NCBI RefSeq assembly: GCF_902501965.1
Contig: NZ_CABWID010000014.1
Location: 186,001-250,000, forward strand
Length of the DNA stretch: 64,000 nucleotides
Source of the DNA: Collinsella sp. AK_207A
GTDB taxonomy: Bacteria; Actinomycetota; Coriobacteriia; Coriobacteriales; Coriobacteriaceae
Reading direction: 5' to 3'
Part shown: positions 17,979 to 26,112 of the stretch, one piece after another
How the letters are laid out: each line of letters begins with the position of its first letter
Position numbering within the stretch: position 1 is the stretch's first letter
Program-made: the position numbers and the translations under genes
The notes under the pieces: generated by a model
What the model saw: the letters and a program-made list of their open reading frames with translations, nothing else
Told to the model about the DNA's origin: nothing
Databases searched by the model: none

Positions 17979-18446
17979 ATGAGCGATTCGATCGAGACGA
18001 CAGAGCTGCCCGAGCTGGGCGAGGCCCTGAACACCGAGGATATCCAGATGCCCGTTGCCGGGGACCGCAGCTCGGCATCGCTTTCGAGCACGGGCGTCGA
18101 CGCGCGCTCCGTGGCCGAGGAGGCCGCGCGCGCCGCGGACGCCAAGAAGGCCGAGGACGTCGTCGTGCTCGACCTCACCGAGCTCTCCGATGTCTGCGAC
18201 TACTTCGTGATCTGCACCGGCACCAACGCCCGCCTGGTGGACGCGCTGGTTGACGAGGTGGAGGAGAAGGTCGCCAAGGCCTGCGGTGAGCACCCCTTCA
18301 GCATCGAGGGCCGCGACCAGCGCCAGTGGATCCTCATGGACTACGGCAGCGTCCTCGTGCACGTCATGACGACCGAGGCACGCGAGTACTACCGTCTCGA
18401 GAAGCTCTGGGGAGACGCGCCCAAGCTCGACTTGGGACTCGAGTAG
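17979..18446 (+). CDS. rsfS: ribosome silencing factor RsfS
   Basis: RsfS binds L14 and blocks subunit joining under starvation. The domain begins near residue 40 ([23 protein letters not shown]) and carries CDYFVICTGTNARLVDAL and GRDQRQWILMDYGSVLVHVM, the family core. About 40 acidic residues (TTELPELGEALNTEDIQMP) form an N-terminal extension not found in most RsfS. The stop is only 3 bases from the convergent dinB stop, with no room for a dedicated terminator between them. Confidence 0.95.
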   Translation: MSDSIETTELPELGEALNTEDIQMPVAGDRSSASLSSTGVDARSVAEEAARAADAKKAEDVVVLDLTELSDVCDYFVICTGTNARLVDALVDEVEEKVAKACGEHPFSIEGRDQRQWILMDYGSVLVHVMTTEAREYYRLEKLWGDAPKLDLGLE

Positions 18447-18449
18447 CCC

Positions 18450-19742
18450 TCAAACATCCTTGTACTTATCGCGCCGGACGATGTCATCCTTGAATCGTGC
18501 GGCGCGTCCGTATGCAACGGCGTCCGCGCCAAAGCGCTCACGCAGCCGGTCCACGGCAACGGAGAGCTCACGACGGTTGCTGCTGACCGCTCCGCGCTCG
18601 TCTAGGTCCTCGAAGAGGTCCGCCTGCACCGGCGCGTCCGCATCCGAGAACCCGCTCATGCCGAGGCCGGCCAGGCGTACGTGCATGCCCTCGTGCCAGA
18701 TCCCGCGCAGGAGCTCGAGGGCAATGGGAACGAAGAGGTTCTCGTCGTCGGTGGGATGGGCGAGCCGGCGCTGCATCGTGTGCCCCTCGCCATAGCTGTG
18801 CTTCAGCTTGACCGTGACCGTTCTGCCCGCGAGCCCCTTGGCGCGCAGGCGCCGGCCCACGCTTTCGCCGATGAGCGCGAGCGCGGCTTTCACGTCCGCG
18901 AGCTCCACGAGGTCCTTGGCGAAGGTCCGCTCGTTGCTTACGGATTTCACGTCCTCGGGCGCGTCGATCGCGTGCACGTAGCTCACCTCGGCCCCCGCAG
19001 CGCGCCTGCGGACCATCTCCGCGTTCACGCCGAAGATGGGGGAGAGCTGGGAGACGGGAGCCCCCGCGAGCTGTCCAAGCGTGCGGACGCCGATCTTGGC
19101 GAGCGCGCGGTCCGCAGAGGCCCCGATGCCGCTCATGGCGCGCACCGGGAGCGGGGCCAGGAAGCCGTGCTCGGTTCCCGGTGGCACCACGGTAAGGCCG
19201 CGCGGCTTGTCGCGCTCGCTCGCGATCTTGGCGACCGTCTTGTTGCATCCGAGTCCTATGGAGCAGGTGATGCCGAGCTTCGCTACCCGATCTGAGATGC
19301 GGCGCGCGATCTCGACCGGCCCCTCCACGGAGTAGCGTCCCGGCGTGATGTCGAAGAAGGCCTCGTCGATGGAAACCTGGTCCACGAAGGGCGTCTCGTC
19401 GGCGAGGATGGCCATCACGCGCGCGCTCATCTCGCGGTAGCGGTCGAAGTGCCCATGGGTCCAGATGGCCGCGGGGCAGAGGCGCTTTGCCTGGGCGCTG
19501 GACATCGCCGAGTGCACGCCGAACCTCCGCGCCTCGTAGGAGGCCGTCGAAACTACGCCGCGTTTCTCGGGGTCGCCGCCCACGATCACGGGCTTACCTC
19601 GCCATTCGGGATGGTCGAGCTGCTCCACGCTCGCAAAGAAGGCGTCGAGGTCCATGAGGCCGATGGCAGGCCCCTTCCAGCCGCCGAAGAGCCCCTCGGC
19701 GAACCGCAGTGCATCGATATCGTATGTATGTTCGGTATCCAT
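18450..19742 (-). CDS. dinB: DNA polymerase IV (Y-family)
   Basis: Error-prone translesion polymerase. The catalytic residues sit in GLMDLDAFFASVEQ and SIDEAFFDIT. The fingers segment YEARRFGVHSAMSSAQAKRLCP and the helix-hairpin-helix region after IGASADRALAKIG are clear. It has 430 residues, longer than E. coli DinB (351). The first 20 or so residues precede the catalytic domain, and the C-terminal end has the sequence GFSDADAPVQADLFEDL, which contains a QADLF beta-clamp-binding motif. The ATG at 19742 lies only 6 bases after a good -10 box, suggesting a leaderless mRNA. Strand is opposite to both neighbours. Confidence 0.95.
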   Translation of the reverse strand: MDTEHTYDIDALRFAEGLFGGWKGPAIGLMDLDAFFASVEQLDHPEWRGKPVIVGGDPEKRGVVSTASYEARRFGVHSAMSSAQAKRLCPAAIWTHGHFDRYREMSARVMAILADETPFVDQVSIDEAFFDITPGRYSVEGPVEIARRISDRVAKLGITCSIGLGCNKTVAKIASERDKPRGLTVVPPGTEHGFLAPLPVRAMSGIGASADRALAKIGVRTLGQLAGAPVSQLSPIFGVNAEMVRRRAAGAEVSYVHAIDAPEDVKSVSNERTFAKDLVELADVKAALALIGESVGRRLRAKGLAGRTVTVKLKHSYGEGHTMQRRLAHPTDDENLFVPIALELLRGIWHEGMHVRLAGLGMSGFSDADAPVQADLFEDLDERGAVSSNRRELSVAVDRLRERFGADAVAYGRAARFKDDIVRRDKYKDV

Positions 19743-19748
19743 GCTTCC

Positions 19749-19754
19749 AGTATA
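19749..19754 (-). promoter_or_regulatory. -10 box of dinB, possible leaderless start
   Basis: On the minus strand TATACT ends 6 bases before the dinB ATG. With normal spacing transcription would begin at or next to the A of the ATG. No properly spaced Shine-Dalgarno sequence exists (GGAAG directly abuts the start). The -35 region falls in the inverted repeat at 19771-19818 and does not match consensus well. Confidence 0.5.
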
Positions 19755-19770
19755 TCTCAACCAACCCGTC

Positions 19771-19818
19771 CGTCCCCCGGTATCGGATGTCGCCGGCACC
19801 ATCCGATACCGGGGGACG
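19771..19818. repeat. perfect 19-bp inverted repeat between dinB and rpsP
   Basis: Arms 19771-19789 and 19800-19818 are perfectly complementary (the half-site reads CGTCCCCCGGTATCGGATG) around a 10-base loop. It lies upstream of divergent dinB and rpsP, overlapping the expected -35 of dinB, and has no T-tract. It could be an operator, a hairpin or a repeat element. The surrounding 254-base gap otherwise holds only the rpsP promoter. Confidence 0.7.
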
Positions 19819-19907
19819 AGTCGGTCGGGACACCTTGCGCGCTCCTGCTCCTCCAGCTAAGATGTGGAAACGTTGTCGGCCATCCCGAAGAAGTGCCCGT
19901 AAGGGGC

Positions 19908-19936
19908 TTCACCTGCTCCTGCCGATGACGTATCAT
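19908..19936 (+). promoter_or_regulatory. promoter of the rpsP operon
   Basis: TTCACC (19908-19913) and TATCAT (19931-19936) are separated by 17 bases, with 5 of 6 matches to the -10 consensus and 4 of 6 to the -35. The start would be about 50 bases upstream of the rpsP TTG. Confidence 0.6.
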
Positions 19937-19996
19937 ATCTAACGTTTGTTTATCGGTGCGGCCCGTGGTGGGTTGCAAAAGATGGAGGAGTTTGCA

Positions 19997-20335
19997 TTGG
20001 CAGTCAAGATTCGCCTTGCCCGTCACGGCTCGAAGAAGCGTCCGTACTACCGCGTCGTCGTGGCTGATTCCCGTTCGCCCCGCGATGGTCGCCTGATCGA
20101 GGAGGTGGGCCGCTACAACCCGCTCACCAATCCCAAGACCATCGATCTGGACCTCGAGAAGATCGCCGACTGGCAGGGCAAGGGCGCCCAGCTCACCGAT
20201 GCCGTTGCCGCTCTGGTCAAGGCCGCGAACGAGGGCCCCAAGGCCGAGGTCGAGAAGAAGAAGTCCAAGAAGCAGCTCGCCAAGGAGGCCAAGGCCGCCG
20301 AGGAGGCCGCTGCTGCCGAGGGCTCCGAGGAGTAA
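19997..20335 (+). CDS. rpsP: 30S ribosomal protein S16
   Basis: Small-subunit protein needed for 30S assembly. TTG 19997 is chosen because GGAGGAG (19984-19990) is 6 bases ahead and the product then begins [19 protein letters not shown], the family N-terminus. Length is 112 residues; the last 30 or so are Lys/Ala/Glu-rich ([20 protein letters not shown]), as in many high-GC bacteria. It leads rpsP-khpA-rimM-trmD-lepB. Confidence 0.97.
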   Translation: MAVKIRLARHGSKKRPYYRVVVADSRSPRDGRLIEEVGRYNPLTNPKTIDLDLEKIADWQGKGAQLTDAVAALVKAANEGPKAEVEKKKSKKQLAKEAKAAEEAAAAEGSEE

Positions 20336-20338
20336 ATC

Positions 20339-20641
20339 GTGGCCGAAGAGCTCATCTCATCTGATTTCGAGGCCACTGACGCCGCTGATGAGCAGCTTCT
20401 CTCCGATCGCATCGCCGATCTTGTGGAGTACCTTATCGTCAACATCGTGGACGATATCGACTCCGTGAGCCTCGAGGTTATCGATGGCGAGGACTCCTCG
20501 ACGATCGAGGTGTCCGTTGCCGAGGATGACGTCGCCAAGGTCATCGGTCGCCATGGCCGCACCATCAAGGCCATCCGCACCCTCGCTCGCGCCCTCGCGG
20601 CGCGTCTGGGGACGAGCGTCGAGGTTGAGGTCATTGGCTAG
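20339..20641 (+). CDS. khpA: KH-domain RNA-binding protein KhpA
   Basis: A 100-residue protein starting at GTG 20339, three bases after the rpsP stop. One KH domain is seen with the GxxG loop GRHG in VIGRHGRTIKAIRTLARAL. An N-terminal acidic extension of about 20 residues precedes the domain. KhpA works with KhpB (Jag) in RNA binding linked to cell elongation and division. Position between rpsP and rimM is the standard one. Confidence 0.92.
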   Translation: MAEELISSDFEATDAADEQLLSDRIADLVEYLIVNIVDDIDSVSLEVIDGEDSSTIEVSVAEDDVAKVIGRHGRTIKAIRTLARALAARLGTSVEVEVIG

Positions 20642-20642
20642 C

Positions 20643-21164
20643 GTGCTGGCCAGGCCGTACAGAAACATTGCCCGCATCGTGAAGACGCAGGGCAGAAACG
20701 GGGAGGTCGTCGCAGTCGCGCTGCGCGGCCTTCCTTTCTCTCTACGGCCCGGCATGCAGGTTGCTCTCACGCCGCCGGCGCTCGACCGAGATCGCTTCGT
20801 TTCCGTCGAGGTCGTCTCGGCGCTCGATGACGATTCCGCGCGCGTGCGCTTCTCTGGCTGCTTGAGCATCGCGGATGCCGAGGGCCTGGTGGGGTGCCTC
20901 GTGCTCGCCCATGCCGAGGACCTCGAGCTCAGCGAGCTCGATATCGCCTTCGACGAGCTCATAGGGCGTGCGGTCGAAGATGTGCGCTATGGGAACCTCG
21001 GCTCCATCCGCGAGGTCATGGAGACGCCCGCTAACGATGTCTGGGTTGTGGACGGGGGAGGGTACGGCGAAGTGCTCCTTCCGGTGATTCCTCAGGTCGT
21101 CGATGAGATCTCTCCTGCGGGACCGATTACCGTCCGGGCGCTCGACGGGCTCATCGAGGCCTGA
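20643..21164 (+). CDS. rimM: ribosome maturation factor RimM
   Basis: Helps 30S head assembly by binding S19. The N-terminal half shows IARIVKTQGRNGEVVA, the RimM start signature. The C-terminal PRC-barrel-like half includes IGRAVEDVRYGNLGSIREVMETPANDVWVV, broken at the family's W/VV turn, and VLLPVIPQVV. Two starts are possible: GTG 20643 (12 bases after GAGG) and TTG 20634 (3 bases after it, overlapping khpA). I chose GTG for spacing, giving 173 residues. The long frame starting at 20484 is a shadow of khpA. Confidence 0.92.
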   Translation: MLARPYRNIARIVKTQGRNGEVVAVALRGLPFSLRPGMQVALTPPALDRDRFVSVEVVSALDDDSARVRFSGCLSIADAEGLVGCLVLAHAEDLELSELDIAFDELIGRAVEDVRYGNLGSIREVMETPANDVWVVDGGGYGEVLLPVIPQVVDEISPAGPITVRALDGLIEA

Positions 21165-21228
21165 TCGCTCTTCTCATCTGCCGTTTAACGCCTTACCGTT
21201 CGCCCCGCCTTTTCAGGGAGGTCATCCT

Positions 21229-22020
21229 ATGCTCATCGAGACGCTTTCCGTTTTTCCGGAGGTCTTTGAGCCCTATATGTCCTCCTCCATCATGGGGCGC
21301 GCGCGTCGTGCGGGATTGTTCGACTTCCGGGCCCACGATCTTCGCGATTGGACCCATGATCGTCATCGCACGGTGGACGATGCACCCTTTGGCGGCGGTG
21401 CGGGCATGCTCATGAAGCCCGAGCCCATCTTCGAGGCCGTCGAGGCGCTCTCAGCAGACTCCGGACTGCCGAAGCCCCATGTGGTCTTCTTCACGCCCTG
21501 CGGCGATGTCTTCGATCAACACGTGGCCGAGCGCCTCGCCCGTAGCGAGCGCATCCTCATGGTCTGCGGTCGTTACGAGGGTATGGACGAGCGGGCCTAC
21601 GAGCTCGCGGACGAACGCCTCTGCATCGGCGACTACGTGCTCACCGGCGGCGAGCTCCCGGCGCTCATCGTGGCGGACGCCGTGGTGCGCCTGATTCCCG
21701 GTGCGCTCGGCGACGACATGAGCAACGTGGACGAGAGCTTCGCCACGGCCTCCGGCGGAGGCCTCCTCGAGTACGAGCAGTACACGCGTCCCGCTGATTT
21801 CCGCGGCATGGGCGTGCCCGACATCCTGCTTTCCGGCGACCATGCCAAGGTCGATGCCTGGCGTCGCCAAAACGCCGTCGAGCGCACCTGTCGCTGGCGG
21901 CCGGATCTCATTTCCACGGCCGAGCTCACTGCCGATGAACGCGCGTATGCCGAGGATTTGTTGGAACGCTTGGACGCCTCTGCCGGTAAACCCGGTTCCC
22001 CTTTGGATGAAAGGTCGTAG
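21229..22020 (+). CDS. trmD: tRNA (guanine-N1)-methyltransferase TrmD
   Basis: Methylates G37 of tRNAs using SAM in a deep trefoil knot. ATG 21229 follows AGGGAGG by 7 bases and gives MLIETLSVFPEVFEPYM, the usual start. The SAM/knot motifs VVFFTPCGDVFDQ, VCGRYEGMDERA and IGDYVLTGGELPALIVADAV are intact. Length is 263 residues, slightly longer than E. coli TrmD (255). In most bacteria rplS (L19) follows; here lepB follows after 3 bases. Confidence 0.96.
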   Translation: MLIETLSVFPEVFEPYMSSSIMGRARRAGLFDFRAHDLRDWTHDRHRTVDDAPFGGGAGMLMKPEPIFEAVEALSADSGLPKPHVVFFTPCGDVFDQHVAERLARSERILMVCGRYEGMDERAYELADERLCIGDYVLTGGELPALIVADAVVRLIPGALGDDMSNVDESFATASGGGLLEYEQYTRPADFRGMGVPDILLSGDHAKVDAWRRQNAVERTCRWRPDLISTAELTADERAYAEDLLERLDASAGKPGSPLDERS

Positions 22021-22023
22021 TCT

Positions 22024-22587
22024 ATGGCTCCCACGGGTAATTCGCTCATCCGCTCGGCCCTCGAGTGGGTCCTTGTCCTTGCCATCGCCTTCGTGGCTTC
22101 GTTTCTCATCCGCGAGTACGTGGCGAGCCCCTACACCGTGCCCACGGCCTCCATGGAGCCGACGATCCTCGTGGGCGACAACCTGATCGCCCAGAAGGTG
22201 ACCCTCGAGATGGGCAAGGGCGTCTCTCGGGGCGATATCGTCGTCTTCCATAATCCTGATGGCAGCTCCGACCACGATATCCTGGTGAAGCGCGTCATCG
22301 CCACCGCCGGCCAAACCGTCGATCTTCAGAACGGTACCGTCTACGTGGACGGACAGGCCTTGGACGAGCCCTACGCCTCGGGGAGCAGCTATCCGCTCGA
22401 CGTGCAGGCGCCGGGCGTTGAGGTGAGCTTTCCCTACACGGTTCCCGAGGGGTGCGTGTGGGTAATGGGCGACAACCGCGAGAACTCCGCGGACTCGCGG
22501 TACTTCGGTGCCGTGAGCGAGGACGACCTCATCGCCGTCGGGGTCTTCCGCTACTGGCCGCTCGATCGCATCGGACCGCTCGAGTAG
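22024..22587 (+). CDS. lepB: signal peptidase I
   Basis: Membrane serine protease that removes signal peptides. An N-terminal transmembrane helix (VLVLAIAFVASFLIREYV) is followed by the catalytic Ser43 in SMEPTILVGD and the general base Lys89 in ILVKRVIATAGQTV. Box E GDNRENSADSRYFGAV is present. Length of 187 residues and a single N-terminal anchor fit the Gram-positive type. It begins 3 bases after trmD and is the last gene before the large palindrome at 22604-22834. Confidence 0.95.
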   Translation: MAPTGNSLIRSALEWVLVLAIAFVASFLIREYVASPYTVPTASMEPTILVGDNLIAQKVTLEMGKGVSRGDIVVFHNPDGSSDHDILVKRVIATAGQTVDLQNGTVYVDGQALDEPYASGSSYPLDVQAPGVEVSFPYTVPEGCVWVMGDNRENSADSRYFGAVSEDDLIAVGVFRYWPLDRIGPLE

Positions 22588-22603
22588 GTCCATCCCCCCC
22601 TCG

Positions 22604-22834
22604 GTCCCCGGCCGCCCGCCGGCGCGATCTCCGCCGTTTCACCGCGGGCCTTACGAGCGAACTGAGAAGATATGGGTGTGAAGTCCAGGAACGCGCCGCG
22701 GCCCTGAACTTGTTGGGAGGACAGGGCCGTCTTCGTTTTGGCGCGTTCCTGAGGCTTCGCGCCCGTATCTTCCAGTCTCGCGAGAACGGCCCGCGGTGAA
22801 ACGGCGGAGACCGCGCCGGCGGGCGGCCGGGGAC
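22604..22834. repeat. 231-bp giant imperfect palindrome (family copy 1)
   Basis: Outer arms 22604-22650 and 22788-22834 are 47 bases each and complementary at 46 positions. Inside, CAGGAACGCGCC (22686-22697) pairs with 22740-22751 and GGCCCTG (22700-22706) with CAGGGCC (22722-22728). The family boxes are AGCGAACTG (22656-22664) in the left half and CCAGTCTCGCGAGAAC (22772-22787) in the right half. The box order places the element on the minus strand, antisense to lepB and glyQ. No coding potential, transposase or clear target-site duplication is visible. The 303-base lepB-glyQ gap holds little else. Confidence 0.85.
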
Positions 22835-22890
22835 CTCCATTTGCGCTATCATGCAGGCTCGTATGTCAACTGACGAGAAGGGACTTTCGC

Positions 22891-23814
22891 GTGGCATCTC
22901 AAGCCCTCACCTTCCAAGACATGATCCTCGCCCTCGAGCACTACTGGGCGGGCCATGGTTGCACCGTCATGCAGCCCTACGATTCCGAGGTCGGCGCCGG
23001 CACGTTCCATACCGCGACGCTCCTGCGCTCGCTCGGCAAGGATCCGTGGCGTACCTGCTATCCGCAACCCTGCCGTCGTCCGGCGGATGGCCGCTACGGT
23101 GAGAACCCGAACCGCATGCAGCACTACTACCAGTTCCAGGTGCTCATCAAGCCGAGCCCGGTGAACTCGCAAGAGCTTTACCTGGGGTCTCTCGCTGCCA
23201 TCGGCTTGGACCCCGCTAAGCACGACGTGCGCTTCGTGGAGGACGACTGGGAGAGCCCGACGCTCGGCGCCTGGGGACTCGGCTGGGAGGTCTGGCTCGA
23301 CGGCATGGAGGTCACGCAGTTCACGTACTTCCAGCAGGTGGGCGGCATCGAGTGCGATCCCGTGCCCGTTGAGATCACCTACGGCCTCGAGCGCATTGCC
23401 ATGTACGCCCAGGGCGTCACCTCCGTGTACGACCTGGTCTGGAGCTATCTCCCCGACGGCACTCCCATGACCTACGGCGACGTTTTCCTGGAGAACGAGC
23501 GCGAGTTCTCGGCCTACAACTTCGAGATAGCGAACGTCGAGATGATGCGCCAGAAGTTCGACGACTACGAGCGCGAGTGCCATGCCTGCCTCGATGCGAA
23601 CCTGCCGCTTCCGGGCTACGACTGCGTGCTCAAGTGCAGCCACGCGTTCAACCTGCTCGACTCGCGCGGTGCGCTTTCCGCCACGGAGCGCGCGGCGTAC
23701 ATCCTGCGCGTACGCACGCTCGCCAAGGCGTCGTGCGAGTGCTACCTCAAGCACGTGGCGTCAGCTCAAGATGACGAGAAGCAGGGCGCTGCCCTGGAAG
23801 GGGAGGTGGCGTAG
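22891..23814 (+). CDS. glyQ: glycyl-tRNA synthetase alpha subunit
   Basis: Catalytic chain of the bacterial (alpha2beta2) GlyRS. The GTG start at 22891 follows GAGAAGGGA. The core carries [37 protein letters not shown] and [20 protein letters not shown], all class II GlyQ signatures. At 307 residues it is of normal size. The beta gene follows with no gap. A weak -10-like TATCAT (22847-22852) lies just after the palindrome, but I see no convincing -35 and no T-box leader. Confidence 0.97.
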   Translation: MASQALTFQDMILALEHYWAGHGCTVMQPYDSEVGAGTFHTATLLRSLGKDPWRTCYPQPCRRPADGRYGENPNRMQHYYQFQVLIKPSPVNSQELYLGSLAAIGLDPAKHDVRFVEDDWESPTLGAWGLGWEVWLDGMEVTQFTYFQQVGGIECDPVPVEITYGLERIAMYAQGVTSVYDLVWSYLPDGTPMTYGDVFLENEREFSAYNFEIANVEMMRQKFDDYERECHACLDANLPLPGYDCVLKCSHAFNLLDSRGALSATERAAYILRVRTLAKASCECYLKHVASAQDDEKQGAALEGEVA

Positions 23815-25908
23815 ATGTCCGAGTCCCGCGACTTTCTGATCGAGGTCGGCGTCGAGGAGATGCCGTCCGCACCGCTCAACAACGCCGTCAAGCAGTTCGG
23901 CAAGCTCGTGGCCGGTGGTCTCGACGCGGCCGGCCTCTCCCACGGCGAGGTGCGCGTCATCTCCTCACCCCGCCGCCTGGCCGCCTACGTTCGCGACGTC
24001 GCCACGGCGACCGAGGAGCTCCATGAGGTGAACCGCGGCCCGGCTGCGAACATCGCCTTCGACGCCGAGGGCAACCCCACCAAGGCCGCCCAGGGCTTCG
24101 CCCGCAAGAACGGCGTCGATGCCTCCGAGCTCGTGCGCCGCGAGGACGCGGATGGCCGCGAGTACGTCTTCGCCGAGCGCAACGTTCCCGCCAAGCCCGC
24201 GCTGCCCATCCTCTCCGCCCTGGGTCACGACGTGATCGCCAACCTGGAGTGGCCGAACTACCGCAGCCAGCGGTGGGGGAGCGAGCGCGAGACCTTCGTG
24301 CGCCCCGTCCGCTGGATCTGCGCGCTGCTCGGTACCGACGTGGTGCCCGTCGCCTACGCCGACGTGGAGAGCGGCAACACCACGCAGGGCCACCGCGTGC
24401 TCGCCCCCGGCGCGCACACCGTCCCCACGCCGTCCACCTACGAGCTCGTGCTGAAGGATGCCTTCGTGCTTACCGCCGAGGAGCGCGAGCGCGTCATCCG
24501 CGAGGGTATCGCCAAGGTGGAGGAGGAGCTCGGCGTCCGCGTGGACACGCCCAAGAAGGTCTTCGACGAGGTCGTGAACCTCTGCGAGTGGCCCACGGTG
24601 CTCGTCGGTCACTTCGACGAGGAGTTCCTGCACGTGCCGCAGGAGATCATCTGCGAGTCCATGCTCACCAACCAGCGCTATTTCCCCACCTACGACGCGG
24701 AGGGCAAGTTGACCCGCGCCTTCGTGGTGGTCTCCAACGCCGATCCGGCCGTCTCGGACACGGTCATCGACGGCAACGAGCGCGTGGTGCGCGCCCGCCT
24801 CTACGACGCCAAGTTCTTCTACGACGAGGACCTGCGAATCCCGCTCGACACCTTCCGCGAGCGCCTCGCCAACGTGGGCTTCCAGCAGAAGCTCGGTAAC
24901 GTCCTGCAGAAGTCCGAGCGCATCGAGGACCTCGCCCTCGCAATCGCCCGCGAGGCGCGCCTGGGTGCCCAGCTCGCCGCCTCCTGCGCACGTGCTGCCC
25001 ACCTCGCCAAGGCCGACCTCGTCTCCTCCGCGGTGATCGAGTTCACGAGCCAGCAGGGCGTCATGGGCGGCTACTACGCGCTCGCCCAGGGCGAGGGCGA
25101 AGAGGTCGCCGAGGGTATCCGCGACCACTACCGTCCGCGCTTCGCCGGAGACGACCTGCCCGCCGGCATCTGCGGCTGCGTGGTCGCCGTAGCCGATAAG
25201 CTCGACACCATCGCCGGCATGTTCGCCATCGACGAGCCGCCCACCGGTTCCAAGGATCCCTTCGCGCTACGCCGCGCCGCGATCGGCGTCGTGAACATCC
25301 TGCGCGACCGCCTGCACATCGGCTACGAGGGCATCGTCCGCGCCGCGCTTGCCGTCTACGCCGAGCAGGGCATCGAGTTCGACATGGACGCCACCGCCGA
25401 TGCGGTCTGCGCGTTCATCCTCGGCCGCATGCAGCAGATCGCGCGCGACGAGCACGTCTCGCCCGACGTGGTCGCCGCCGTCTCGGCGGGCAACGTCACC
25501 GCCCCGGATGATTTCTTCGCGCTCGCCCACGCCCTCGAGGACGCCCGTGAGCAGGATCCCGAGGCCTTCGAGAACCTGGCCACGGCCTATGCCCGCGCTG
25601 CGCACCTGGCCCAGGCCGATCTTGGCTGCGAGGTCGACACGGCCCTCGCCGGCGACGCCGAGCGCGCGCTGATCGAGGCCGTGGACGCCGCCGGCGCGAG
25701 CATCGACTCCGCACTCGCCGCCAAGGACTTCACCTCTGTGATCGCCGCCCTCGCCGCGCTCCGCGAGCCCATCGACGCCTTCTTCGGCGATGTCATGGTG
25801 ATGGATGAGGATCAGGCCCTGCGCGAGAACCGCCTGCGTCTGCTCAACCGCTTCGAGCGCGTCTTCGCCGGCGTCGCGAACATCGGCGAGATGGCCAAGA
25901 AGAAGTAA
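23815..25908 (+). CDS. glyS: glycyl-tRNA synthetase beta subunit
   Basis: The tRNA-recognition chain of bacterial GlyRS, 697 residues. It begins SRDFLIEVGVEEMPSAPL after the initiator region, the typical GlyS N-terminus. An HD-like region is followed by the C-terminal anticodon-binding part ending NRLRLLNRFERVFAGVANIGE. The ATG at 23815 follows the glyQ stop directly, with the ribosome-binding site GGGGAGGTGG inside glyQ. The sequence is intact along its length. Confidence 0.97.
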   Translation: MSESRDFLIEVGVEEMPSAPLNNAVKQFGKLVAGGLDAAGLSHGEVRVISSPRRLAAYVRDVATATEELHEVNRGPAANIAFDAEGNPTKAAQGFARKNGVDASELVRREDADGREYVFAERNVPAKPALPILSALGHDVIANLEWPNYRSQRWGSERETFVRPVRWICALLGTDVVPVAYADVESGNTTQGHRVLAPGAHTVPTPSTYELVLKDAFVLTAEERERVIREGIAKVEEELGVRVDTPKKVFDEVVNLCEWPTVLVGHFDEEFLHVPQEIICESMLTNQRYFPTYDAEGKLTRAFVVVSNADPAVSDTVIDGNERVVRARLYDAKFFYDEDLRIPLDTFRERLANVGFQQKLGNVLQKSERIEDLALAIAREARLGAQLAASCARAAHLAKADLVSSAVIEFTSQQGVMGGYYALAQGEGEEVAEGIRDHYRPRFAGDDLPAGICGCVVAVADKLDTIAGMFAIDEPPTGSKDPFALRRAAIGVVNILRDRLHIGYEGIVRAALAVYAEQGIEFDMDATADAVCAFILGRMQQIARDEHVSPDVVAAVSAGNVTAPDDFFALAHALEDAREQDPEAFENLATAYARAAHLAQADLGCEVDTALAGDAERALIEAVDAAGASIDSALAAKDFTSVIAALAALREPIDAFFGDVMVMDEDQALRENRLRLLNRFERVFAGVANIGEMAKKK

Positions 25909-26025
25909 CTCGTCAGCTGGCAACCCGCGCGAACCGCTCACCGGCTACTTTCGTGAAGATTTCGTGGCCGCAGCAGTACTCAACGCCCGGGTGCGTGGAT
26001 ATAGAGCACCTCATCTACCAGCGTG

Positions 26026-26034
26026 TGATATGAT
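26026..26034 (+). promoter_or_regulatory. extended -10 promoter of the rimP-nusA operon
   Basis: TGATATGAT holds TG, one base and TATGAT, an extended -10 with 5 of 6 matches. It lies about 80 bases before rimP in a locally AT-richer stretch. The -35 at the expected distance is poor, which extended -10 promoters tolerate. The transcript would contain the terminator-like leader at 26064-26092. Confidence 0.6.
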
Positions 26035-26063
26035 TTATAAGGAATTGAACGCAAATTTGAGTG

Positions 26064-26092
26064 GGAGTGGGGTTTCGGCCCCGCTCCTTTTT
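26064..26092 (+). terminator. terminator-like hairpin in the rimP leader (likely attenuator)
   Basis: GGAGTGGGG (26064-26072) pairs with CCCCGCTCC (26079-26087), including one G-T pair, around a 6-base loop. TTTTT (26088-26092) follows. It sits between the promoter at 26026 and the rimP ribosome-binding site AGGAGGTG, only 21 bases before the start codon. Termination here would cut off the whole nusA operon, so this is most simply read as an attenuator. Confidence 0.75.
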
Positions 26093-26112
26093 CGTGAACG
26101 AGGAGGTGTCCC

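Noticed and set aside
22664-22787. Small coding genes inside palindrome copy 1
   Set aside because: Short frames here have no ribosome-binding site and arise from the inverted repeat itself.
22588-22890. T-box or glycine riboswitch upstream of glyQ
   Set aside because: No T-box sequence, specifier loop or glycine aptamer motif is visible. The structure is explained by the giant palindrome.
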